Positions 34,117 to 41,489 of a stretch of 64,000 nucleotides of DNA are shown here, in pieces. The notes below the pieces were generated by a model that searched no databases, was not told where the DNA came from, and worked only from the letters and a program-made list of their open reading frames with translations. Source of the stretch: CAVRCA01 sp965218045 (lineage in GTDB: Bacteria > Pseudomonadota > Alphaproteobacteria > Acetobacterales > Acetobacteraceae). The stretch's first letter is position 1; each line of letters opens with the position of its first letter. Position numbers and translations under genes: made by a program. Location of the stretch: positions 868,001-932,000 of the forward strand of contig CBDCJX010000011.1 of NCBI GenBank assembly GCA_965218045.1. The letters run 5' to 3'.

Positions 34117-34746
34117 TTGAGTTACCGAGAGCCGTTCGATCGGCTGTCCGATCCCGGCCGCCCGACCAGGGAACAGGCCGAGGACGCCGTGCGCATCTTG
34201 CTGCGTTGGGCTGGCGACGACCCGGCTCGCGAGGGCCTGCTAGAGACACCGCGTCGCGTTGCATCCTCGTTCGAGGAGTTTTTCGCCGGTTACGCCGAGG
34301 ACCCGGTCGCGCTGCTGGAGCGGACCTTCGAGGAGACGGACGGCTACGACGAGATCGTGCTGTTGCGCGACATCCGCCTCGAGAGCCACTGCGAACATCA
34401 TCTACGGCCGATCATCGGACGCGCCCACGTCGCCTATCTGCCCGGACGACGCGTGGTCGGGATCAGCAAGCTGGCGCGCGTGGTCGACGCATATTCCAAG
34501 CGCTTGCAGATCCAGGAGAAACTGACGGCGCAGATCGCCAACACGATCCAGGACGTGTTGCAGCCGCGCGGGGTCGGCGTGGTGATCGAGGCGGCGCATC
34601 AGTGCATGACCACGCGCGGCGTGCACAAGCCGGGTGTGACGATGGTCACCAGCCGGATGCTCGGCGCGTTCCGCGACGATCCGAGCACGCGCCGCGAGTT
34701 GCTGGCGATGATCGGTCGCCGTGGGTCAGGCGCTCACGACGACTGA
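34117..34746 (+). CDS. folE: GTP cyclohydrolase I
   Basis: A 209-residue FolE, first enzyme of folate synthesis (GTP to 7,8-dihydroneopterin triphosphate). The Zn/catalytic motif SHCEHHLRPIIGRAHVAYLP, KLARVVDAYSKRLQIQEKLT, and EAAHQCMTTRGVHKPG (second Zn Cys) are intact. It starts with TTG with GGGGGA upstream. The 3' end overlaps the convergent gshB by 13 nt. Confidence 0.95.
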   Translation: MSYREPFDRLSDPGRPTREQAEDAVRILLRWAGDDPAREGLLETPRRVASSFEEFFAGYAEDPVALLERTFEETDGYDEIVLLRDIRLESHCEHHLRPIIGRAHVAYLPGRRVVGISKLARVVDAYSKRLQIQEKLTAQIANTIQDVLQPRGVGVVIEAAHQCMTTRGVHKPGVTMVTSRMLGAFRDDPSTRRELLAMIGRRGSGAHDD

Positions 34747-35741
34747 TCGGCGATCGCGCGTTCGGCCAGCCTGGCTTCAATCCGGTCCCAGATCGCGCCG
34801 GCAAGATTGCTTCCGTCGAACCGACCGACCTCCTGGATGCCGGTCGGCGAGGTGACGTTGATCTCGGTCAGCCAGTCGCCGATCACGTCGATGCCGACGA
34901 AGATCATGCCCTGCTCGCGCAGGGTGGGACCGATGCGCGCGCAGATCTCGCGATCGCGCGCGGTCAGGGTGGATTTCTCCGCCCGGCCGCCGACATGCAT
35001 GTTGGAGCGCGATTCGCCCAACGCGGGCACGCGGTTGATCGCGCCGGCCGGCTCGCCGTCGATCAGGATGATGCGCTTGTCGCCCCGCCGCACCGCCGGC
35101 TCGTAACGCTGGAACATCAGCGGCTCGCGCGAGCGGGCGAAATGCATCTCCAGCAGGGCGGCGAGGTTCTCGTCATCGGGGCGGATGCGGAACACGCCCG
35201 CGCCGCCATTGCCGAACAGCGGCTTGACAATGATGTCCTTGTGCTCGTCGCGAAAGTTGCGGATCGCTTCGAGATCCCAGGTGATCATGGTCGGCGGCAT
35301 CAGCTCGGGAAAATGCGTGACGAGGATCTTTTCCGGCGCGTTGCGCACCGCGGCGGGGTCGTTGACCACGAGCGTGCCGGGCTGGATGTGCTCCAGCATA
35401 TGGGTGGCGGTGATATACGCCATGTCGAATGGCGGATCCTGCCGCATCAGCACGACATCCATCGTGGAGAGGTCGAGCAATGCCGGGTCGGCGCCGAATG
35501 CATGGTGCGTCCCCTGCGTGCGTTGCACCGTCACCGGCCGGGCGCGCGCTGTCAGCCGCTCCTCCCGGCGCGTGCCGGGACGCGCGACGCCCTCGCGCAA
35601 CGCCAGGTGCCGCACCTCGTAATGCCACATCGCGTGGCCCCGCGCCTGCGCCTCGAGCATGAGGGCGAAGGTGGAATCCGCGTTGACGTTCACGGTCTCG
35701 ATCGGGTCCATCTGGACCGCGATCTTCAGAGCACATGCCAT
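34734..35741 (-). CDS. gshB: Glutathione synthetase
   Basis: A 335-residue ATP-grasp enzyme that joins gamma-glutamylcysteine and glycine. KIAVQMDPIETVNVNADSTFALMLEAQ at the start is typical of GshB; DIIVKPLFGNGGAGVFRI is the ATP-grasp loop, and RRGDKRIILIDGEPAGAINRVPALGESRSNMHVGG, FVGIDVIGDWLTEINVTSPTG contain the metal and phosphate ligands. The gene follows the nitronate-monooxygenase-like gene after 12 nt and may be the last gene of the long minus-strand operon. Confidence 0.95.
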   Translation of the reverse strand: MACALKIAVQMDPIETVNVNADSTFALMLEAQARGHAMWHYEVRHLALREGVARPGTRREERLTARARPVTVQRTQGTHHAFGADPALLDLSTMDVVLMRQDPPFDMAYITATHMLEHIQPGTLVVNDPAAVRNAPEKILVTHFPELMPPTMITWDLEAIRNFRDEHKDIIVKPLFGNGGAGVFRIRPDDENLAALLEMHFARSREPLMFQRYEPAVRRGDKRIILIDGEPAGAINRVPALGESRSNMHVGGRAEKSTLTARDREICARIGPTLREQGMIFVGIDVIGDWLTEINVTSPTGIQEVGRFDGSNLAGAIWDRIEARLAERAIADQSS

Positions 35742-35753
35742 GTCCCGCCTCCG

Positions 35754-37166
35754 TCAGCGGCCAGTGAGAATCCGCTCGACCAACTGCTTCACGGTCGGGA
35801 CGAACCCATTGGAATAAAAAGAGTCCCCGGCGAAGCGGTAGGCATTGTGGCCGCCGAACATCAGGTTGGCATCGAGCGCACCCGGCGAGTCGCTGTCATG
35901 CGCGATGTCTTGCAGCGTCTTCTGGATGCAGAAGCTGCGCGGGTCGGCCTTCTTGCCCGTGCTGTGCTCGGCGTCGTGCTGGCTCCAGTTGGAGAAACGG
36001 CACTGGCTGAGACATCCCATGCAGGCGACCTGATCGGCAACGATCTCACGCGCCTTTTCGTGCGTGACAAAGATCAGCGTGCTGTCCGGGGTGCGCAGCA
36101 CCTCGCTGAAGCCGGCTTCCTCCCAGGCGCGGGCCCGTTGCAGGTCGCCGGGCGTCACGTAGACCAGCCGCTTGCGTGGTCCGATCCCGTATTCCGCGAC
36201 GTGCTCGCCCACCCGCTCGCTGCTGTAGGCGATCTGGCGTTCGTTGCGCTGTCGCAACTCCTGGATGAACCCGTTATTGACCGCGCTGGAATAGAAGCCG
36301 GTCGGGCTGAACCGGTTGAGGAAGACATCGCCTTCCTTGAGGGTCAGCAGCCGCTGTTTCCAGGCGTCGCTGATCGGGCTCTCCTTGGTGAGCAGCGGCC
36401 GGGTGCCGAACTGGAACGCCACCGGTCCGAGTTCCGGATTGTCGATCCAGTCCTGCCACTCGTCGAGCCACCAGACCCCGCCGGCCATGATGATCGGCGT
36501 CTCGTCGAGGCCGAATTCGCGCATCTGCTGACGCAGCGCCAGCACCCGCGGGTACGGATCCTCCGGTCGGTTCGGGTCCTCGCTGTTCGACAGGCCGTTA
36601 TGGCCGCCGGCGAGCCACGGGTCCTCGTAGACCACGGCACCCAGCAGGTTCGCCGCCTTGCTGTAGGCGCGCTTCCACAACGCGTTGAAGGCGCGCGCGG
36701 AAGAAACGATCGGATAGTAGTGGACGCCGAACCGCGCGGCGATGTCGGACAGGCGGTAGGGCATTCCGGCGCCGCAGGTGATGCCGTGCACCAGCCCCTT
36801 CGCCTGCTCCAGCACCTCGCTGATGATACGCTCGGCGGCCCCCATCTCCCACAGGATGTTGGCGTGGATGCGCCCGCGACCGCTGGCGAGCTCATAGGCT
36901 TGGCGCGCCTGGGCCACCGCCCCCTTGACCGCGTACGCCACCAGCTCCTCGTGCCGCTCACGGCGGGTGCGGCCGTGATAGACCTGCGGCACTCGCCGAC
37001 CGTTGGCGTCATAGCTGTCGGCGTTGACCGCGCTGAACGTGCCGACGCCGCCGGCGAACGCCCAGTTGCCGGACGAGATGCCGTTCGAGACCGAGATGCC
37101 CTTGCCGCCCTCCACAACGGGCAGCACGTCTACTCCGCCCATCCGGATCGCATTAATCAGCTTCAT
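35754..37166 (-). CDS. NAD(P)H-dependent flavin oxidoreductase, nitronate monooxygenase-like
   Basis: A 470-residue FMN-dependent TIM-barrel protein of the nitropropane-dioxygenase/YrpB family, longer than the usual 320-360 residues. FMN-binding features: ITCGAGMPYRL and IIMAGGVWW then VAFQFGTRPLLTKES. The C-terminal extension (about 370-470) has DQVACMGCLSQCRFSNW, whose spacing suggests an Fe-S or Zn site. The start at 37166 (MKLINAIRMGG) was chosen because upstream in-frame sequence overlaps a strong hairpin. Related long forms occur in polyunsaturated fatty-acid synthase (PfaD-like) systems, but no such genes are adjacent. It is separated from pnp by that hairpin and is followed by gshB. 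Confidence 0.8.
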   Translation of the reverse strand: MKLINAIRMGGVDVLPVVEGGKGISVSNGISSGNWAFAGGVGTFSAVNADSYDANGRRVPQVYHGRTRRERHEELVAYAVKGAVAQARQAYELASGRGRIHANILWEMGAAERIISEVLEQAKGLVHGITCGAGMPYRLSDIAARFGVHYYPIVSSARAFNALWKRAYSKAANLLGAVVYEDPWLAGGHNGLSNSEDPNRPEDPYPRVLALRQQMREFGLDETPIIMAGGVWWLDEWQDWIDNPELGPVAFQFGTRPLLTKESPISDAWKQRLLTLKEGDVFLNRFSPTGFYSSAVNNGFIQELRQRNERQIAYSSERVGEHVAEYGIGPRKRLVYVTPGDLQRARAWEEAGFSEVLRTPDSTLIFVTHEKAREIVADQVACMGCLSQCRFSNWSQHDAEHSTGKKADPRSFCIQKTLQDIAHDSDSPGALDANLMFGGHNAYRFAGDSFYSNGFVPTVKQLVERILTGR

Positions 37167-37223
37167 GGACGCGATTTCCTTGGCGCTCGCCCGCAGGCGA
37201 TAGCTGGCTAAAACTTCGCAGCG

Positions 37224-37258
37224 TGTCCCGGATGTGGCCCCCGCCCACATCCGGGACA
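37224..37258 (-). terminator. Strong hairpin after pnp
   Basis: TGTCCCGGATGTGG and CCACATCCGGGACA are perfect 14-nt arms with a 7-nt C-rich loop, 4 nt downstream of the pnp stop in the direction of transcription. The T-run is not immediate (TTTT follows 9 nt later). It may be a terminator that is partly read through or a 3' mRNA stabiliser separating the rimP-pnp operon from the next two genes. Confidence 0.6.
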
Positions 37259-37261
37259 GGC

Positions 37262-39460
37262 TCACTCGCCAATCGCCGGCTGCGGCTGGTCCGCCGGCGC
37301 CGGGGCGGCGTCGCCGCGCTCGCGGCGCTCGCCGCGACCCGGTCGGGCGCCGACCTGCTCGGTGATGTCGGCGCCGGTGGCCTGATCCACCACCCGCATC
37401 GACAGCTTCACCTTGCCCCGATCGTCGAAACCGAGGACCTTCACCTTCACCTGGTCGCCGACATTGACCACGTCGCCGGTCTTGGCGACGCGCCCCTGCG
37501 CCAGCTCGCTGATGTGCACCAGCCCGTCGCGCGAGCCGAGGAAGTTCACGAAGGCGCCGAAATCGGCGGTCTTGACCACCTTCCCGGGGTAGATCACGCC
37601 GATCTCCGGCTCGGCCACGATGCCGCGTATCCAGTCGATCGCCGCCTGCGCCTTGTCCTGCTCGGTCGCGGCGATCTTGATCGTGCCGTCATCGTTGATG
37701 TCGATCTTGCAGCCGGTCTGCTCGACGATCTCGCGGATCACCTTGCCGCCGGTGCCGATCACCTCGCGGATCTTCTCCTTGGGCACATTGATCACGGTGA
37801 TGCGCGGCGCGGTCGCGGCTACGTCGCCGCGCGCCCCGCCGATCGCCTTGCCCATCTCGCCCAGGATGTGCATCCGCCCATCGCGCGCCTGGGCCAGCGC
37901 GATCTGCATGATCTCCGGCGTGATGGAGGTGATCTTGATGTCCATCTGCAGGCTGGTCACACCCTCCTCGGTGCCGGCGACCTTGAAGTCCATGTCGCCG
38001 AGATGGTCCTCGTCGCCGAGGATGTCGGACAGCACCGCAAAGCCCTGATCCTCCTTGATCAGCCCCATGGCGATGCCGGCGACCGGGCGTTTGAGCGGCA
38101 CGCCGGCATCCATCAGCGCCAGCGAGGTGCCGCAGACCGTCGCCATCGACGAGCTGCCGTTGCTCTCGGTGATCTCGCTCACCACCCGCATGGTGTAGGG
38201 GAACTGCTCCTTGGTGGGCAGCAGCGGGTGCAGCGCGCGCCAGGCCAGCTTGCCGTGGCCGATCTCGCGCCGGCCCGGCGAGCCCATGCGGCCCGCCTCG
38301 CCAACCGAGTAGGGCGGGAAGTTGTAGTGCAGCATGAAGTGCTCGCGGTACTCGCCGGCCAGCGCGTCGATCATTTGTTCGTCCTGGCCGGTGCCCAGCG
38401 TGGCTACGGCGAGGGCTTGCGTCTCGCCGCGGGTGAACAACGCGCTGCCATGCGCGCGCGGCAACACGCCGACCTCGGCGGCGATCGGGCGGACGGTGCG
38501 TGTGTCGCGCCCGTCGATCCGCATCCCGGTGTCGAGGATGGCGTTGCGAACGATATCGGCTTCGAGGTCCTTCAGCAGACCTTTGGCCCGTTCGCCGTCC
38601 GATCCCTCGGCCGCGAGGGCCGCCATCGCCTCCTGCTTGGCCGCGCCGACCTTCTCCTGGCGGAGCAGCTTCTGGCTCTCCTTGTACGCCTCGGCGAGCG
38701 GCCCGCGCGCGAGCGCGTCGACGCGCTCGGCCAGCGCCTGCTGCTCCGGCGAGGGTTCCGGCAACGGCCAGGGATCGCGGGCGGCACGCTCGGCCAGCTC
38801 GACGATCGCCTGGATCACCGGCTGGAACGCGGTGTGACCGAAGGTCACGGCGCCGAGCATCACCTCCTCGCTGAGTTCCTGCGCCTCGCTCTCGACCATC
38901 AGCACGCCGTCGGTGGTGCCGGCGACAACCAGATCAAGCTCGGGCGTTTCCCCTTTCGTGATCAGCGGGTTGAGGATGTATTGGCCGTTCTTGTAGCCGA
39001 CCCGCGCAGCCCCGACCGGGCCGAAGAACGGGATGCCGGAGAGGGTCAATGCCGCCGAGCAGCCGACCATCGCGACGATATCAGGGTCGTTCTCAAGGTC
39101 GTGGCTCAGCACGGTGGCGACGACCTGGACCTCGTTACGGAAGCCCTCGGGGAATAGCGGCCGGATCGGCCGGTCGATCAGACGGCTGACCAGCACCTCC
39201 TTCTCGGAGGGACGACCCTCGCGCTTGAAGAACCCGCCCGGGATCTTGCCGGCGGCGAAAGTCTTCTCCTGGTAGTTCACGGTGAGCGGGAAGAAATCCT
39301 GTCCCGGCCGTGCCGAGCGCACACCCACGGCGGTGCAGAGGACGATCGTGTCGCCGTAACGGGCGAGCACGGCGCCGTCGGCCTGACGGGCGATCTTGCC
39401 TGTCTCCAGGATGAGCGGGCGGCCGCCCCAATCGATTTCCTTGCGAAAATAGTTGAACAT
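37262..39460 (-). CDS. pnp: Polynucleotide phosphorylase
   Basis: A 732-residue PNPase, the 3'-5' phosphorolytic exoribonuclease. Two RNase PH domains: the first with ETGKIARQADGAVLARYGDTIVL, the second with FTRGETQALAVATLGTGQD and GSSSMATVCGTSLALMDAGVP (phosphate-binding Ser). Then KH (INVPKEKIREVIGTGGKVIREI) and S1 (GKVVKTADFGAFVNFLGSRDGLVHISEL), and an Ala/Pro-rich tail. The ATG at 39460 gives MFNYFRKEIDWGGRPLILETG, the usual alphaproteobacterial start; upstream in-frame codons to 39712 are not family-like. The order rpsO-pnp is conserved. Confidence 0.96.
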   Translation of the reverse strand: MFNYFRKEIDWGGRPLILETGKIARQADGAVLARYGDTIVLCTAVGVRSARPGQDFFPLTVNYQEKTFAAGKIPGGFFKREGRPSEKEVLVSRLIDRPIRPLFPEGFRNEVQVVATVLSHDLENDPDIVAMVGCSAALTLSGIPFFGPVGAARVGYKNGQYILNPLITKGETPELDLVVAGTTDGVLMVESEAQELSEEVMLGAVTFGHTAFQPVIQAIVELAERAARDPWPLPEPSPEQQALAERVDALARGPLAEAYKESQKLLRQEKVGAAKQEAMAALAAEGSDGERAKGLLKDLEADIVRNAILDTGMRIDGRDTRTVRPIAAEVGVLPRAHGSALFTRGETQALAVATLGTGQDEQMIDALAGEYREHFMLHYNFPPYSVGEAGRMGSPGRREIGHGKLAWRALHPLLPTKEQFPYTMRVVSEITESNGSSSMATVCGTSLALMDAGVPLKRPVAGIAMGLIKEDQGFAVLSDILGDEDHLGDMDFKVAGTEEGVTSLQMDIKITSITPEIMQIALAQARDGRMHILGEMGKAIGGARGDVAATAPRITVINVPKEKIREVIGTGGKVIREIVEQTGCKIDINDDGTIKIAATEQDKAQAAIDWIRGIVAEPEIGVIYPGKVVKTADFGAFVNFLGSRDGLVHISELAQGRVAKTGDVVNVGDQVKVKVLGFDDRGKVKLSMRVVDQATGADITEQVGARPGRGERRERGDAAPAPADQPQPAIGE

Positions 39461-39796
39461 CGGTTGTCGTAGTTCCTTCGGGAAGCGCGACGCGGACGGA
39501 CGTCTCTCGATACGATCCGAGGTCCCGGCGGAAGACGGCGTCTCGGGCGGCATGGACCGGGCACCACGACGCTCGCTGCGTCCCGTACCCTGGAGGCCCC
39601 GCGGCAGCGCGGCCTCGGCCATGTGGCCGGAAACGCCGTCGCGGCTCCCGCCTTGGGGCTGCCGGATCGGCGATCTGTCATCCGCCGCGTCGCGGCGTTC
39701 GGGGTTTGCCACCCCTAGGCTTTGCCCCGTGCCCCCATGGCACGGAGATCTCGCCAGCCGTTCACATATAAGAGTGCCGACCGGCCAGTTCAGCGA
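39461..39796 (-). promoter_or_regulatory. rpsO-pnp intergenic region
   Basis: 336 nt without a convincing gene. A 7-bp perfect hairpin CCGTGCC/GGCACGG lies at 39727-39745, and TATATG (39770-39765, minus strand), 17 nt after CTGAAC, is a weak promoter candidate for pnp. In many bacteria this region makes the RNase III-cut leader through which PNPase represses itself; the length and structure here would allow that, but this is inference. The pnp frame happens to stay open to 39712. Confidence 0.4.
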
Positions 39797-40066
39797 CTAG
39801 CGACGCAAATTCAGCCGGCCGATCAACGTCGCATAGCGAGCATTGTCCTTGGCCTTGAGGTAGTCGAGCAGGCGGCGGCGGCGGCCGACGAGCATCAGCA
39901 AGCCACGTCGCGAGTGGAAGTCCTTGGCGTGCGTCTTGAGATGCTCGGTCAAGTTGCCGATCCGCTCGGACAGTATGGCGACTTGCACCTCCGGGCTGCC
40001 GGTATCGGCCGTGCCGGTCGCGTATTCGGAAACGAGCGTCGTGCGACGCTCCGCGGTAATCGACAT
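39797..40066 (-). CDS. rpsO: 30S ribosomal protein S15
   Basis: An 89-residue S15, exactly the expected length. MSITAERRTTLVSEYATGTADTGSPEVQVAILSERI then the LKTHAKDFHSRRGLLMLVGRRRRLLDYLK signature that binds the 16S three-way junction, ending IGRLNLRR. A GGAGA-like site precedes the ATG. It sits between truB and pnp, as in most Proteobacteria. Confidence 0.98.
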   Translation of the reverse strand: MSITAERRTTLVSEYATGTADTGSPEVQVAILSERIGNLTEHLKTHAKDFHSRRGLLMLVGRRRRLLDYLKAKDNARYATLIGRLNLRR

Positions 40067-40112
40067 CGAGCTAATCTCCTAGTTCGGGTGAGGTGCGGCG
40101 CGTCCGGCTGCT

Positions 40113-41036
40113 CTAGAGGAGCCGTTCGGGTCGGAGCCAGCCATCTTCCAGCCGGCACAACCCGATGACGCGGTTCCCCGCCATGGCGCGCGCCAACCCG
40201 CCTTCGGGGTCGGCTGCCCGTGGAATGCGGCCCATCAGGGAAACCAGGCTGATCGCCTGGCCATGCGAGAGGCCGAAGACTTCCGCCTCGGTCAAGGCCA
40301 GCGCCGGGATGTCGGCCAGCGCGGTCGCGACCGGAAGCAGCAGATCCGGGGAAGCTGGCGCGGTATCCTCCCCTGCGACGAGTTTGTCCAGTGCTATCGC
40401 CTGCGCCTCGTGGAACGGACCGACCCGCAGCCGGCGCAGCGCGACGATATGACCCAACGTGCCACACGAAGCCGCCAGGTCGCGCGCCAGGCTGCGCATG
40501 TAGACGCCCTTGCCGGATTCAACCTCGAACACCGCCGTATCGGCCTCGGGGCGCTCGACCAGATCGAATCGGTCGATCCGCGCTGGTCGCGGTTCCAGCA
40601 CCGGGGCGCGTCCCTCACGGGCCATGTCGTAGGCGCGCTCGCCCGCGACCTTCACCGCGGAAAACGCCGGCGGCACCTGCATGATGGCACCCCGGAAACT
40701 TGGCAGTGCCGCCGCGATGGCCGCGTCCGGCGGGCGGATGTCGGACACGCCCGTCACCTGCCCGTCGGCGTCGTCGGTATCGCGCGCCTCGCCGAACCGC
40801 AGGGTGAAGCGGTATAGCTTGGCGCCATCCATCACGTAGGGCACCGTCTTGGTCGCCGCGCCGAAGGCGATGGGCAGCAGACCCGTCGCCAGCGGGTCGA
40901 GCGTGCCGCCGTGTCCGGCTTTTTGCGCGTTGAACCGACGGCGCACCCGGTTCACCACGTCGGTGCTGGTAAGACCCGGCGGCTTGTCGATGATGAGCCA
41001 GCCGTCCAGCGACCGGCCGCGACGACGGCGCGACAT
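40113..41036 (-). CDS. truB: tRNA pseudouridine(55) synthase
   Basis: A 307-residue TruB, which makes pseudouridine 55 in the T loop of tRNAs. GWLIIDKPPGLTSTDVVNRVRR, then KAGHGGTLDPLATGLLPIAFG with the catalytic Asp, KLYRFTLRFGEARDTDDADG, and VESGKGVYMRSLARDLA are diagnostic; a C-terminal PUA-like part follows. It starts 61 nt after the rbfA stop in the same direction. Confidence 0.96.
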   Translation of the reverse strand: MSRRRRGRSLDGWLIIDKPPGLTSTDVVNRVRRRFNAQKAGHGGTLDPLATGLLPIAFGAATKTVPYVMDGAKLYRFTLRFGEARDTDDADGQVTGVSDIRPPDAAIAAALPSFRGAIMQVPPAFSAVKVAGERAYDMAREGRAPVLEPRPARIDRFDLVERPEADTAVFEVESGKGVYMRSLARDLAASCGTLGHIVALRRLRVGPFHEAQAIALDKLVAGEDTAPASPDLLLPVATALADIPALALTEAEVFGLSHGQAISLVSLMGRIPRAADPEGGLARAMAGNRVIGLCRLEDGWLRPERLL

Positions 41037-41097
41037 CTACCCTGCCCTTCTGGCTGTCCGCTGGTGGGTCAGCTTTGTCCCGAAATGCCGAAAGCCA

Positions 41098-41489
41098 TCA
41101 TTTCAGGTCCCGCTCAACTTCGGGCGAGTGCAGCAGCCGGTCGATCTTGCTCGCGTATTCGAGGGCGGTGTCCGGCTGGAACGAGAGATCGGGGGCGAAT
41201 TTCAGCGGCAGCGCGTGCGCGACCTGCGCCCGCAGGAACGGTGTCACCCGACGTAGCGCCGGCAGCAGCGCCGCGACATCGGTTCGTCCCAGCCGGCGAT
41301 GAAAGCTGTCGCGTGCTTCAGGTCGGGACCGATACGTACCTCGGTGACGGTGATGTGCTCACCCACCAGCTCCGGGTCGCGGAAATCGGTTCTGGCGAAC
41401 AGGCCGGCCAGCACGTGACGGATCTCCTCCGCCACGCGTAGCTGCCGCTGCGACGGACCGGTCTCGGCCCCGCCCCGCTTGGCCTTCAT
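41098..41489 (-). pseudogene. rbfA: Ribosome-binding factor A, frameshifted
   Basis: RbfA helps 16S rRNA 5' end maturation at low temperature. The ATG at 41489 overlaps the infB stop (ATGA) and the frame reads SQRQLRVAEEIRHVLAGLF ... GPDLKHATAFIA, then goes wrong and stops at 41244-41246. The expected continuation RLGRTDVAALLPALRRV, then RAQVAHALPLKFAPDLSF, ALEYASKIDRLLHSPEVE is intact in the next frame to TGA at 41098. A single missing base near 41292-41297 (GCCGG where GCCCGG would restore the frame) explains it. Since everything else is conserved, a sequencing or assembly error is as likely as a recent mutation. Confidence 0.85.

Noticed and set aside
34206..37211. Open frame of 1001 codons running over folE, gshB and the nitronate-monooxygenase-like gene
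   Set aside because: It is antisense or out of frame to three recognised genes and shows no domain of its own.
37223..39157. Open frame of 644 codons opposite pnp
   Set aside because: Complete antisense overlap with an unmistakable PNPase.
39461..39712. N-terminal extension of PNPase by 84 residues
   Set aside because: The sequence is unlike PNPase, rich in Pro/Arg/Ser, and the ATG at 39460 gives the known start.
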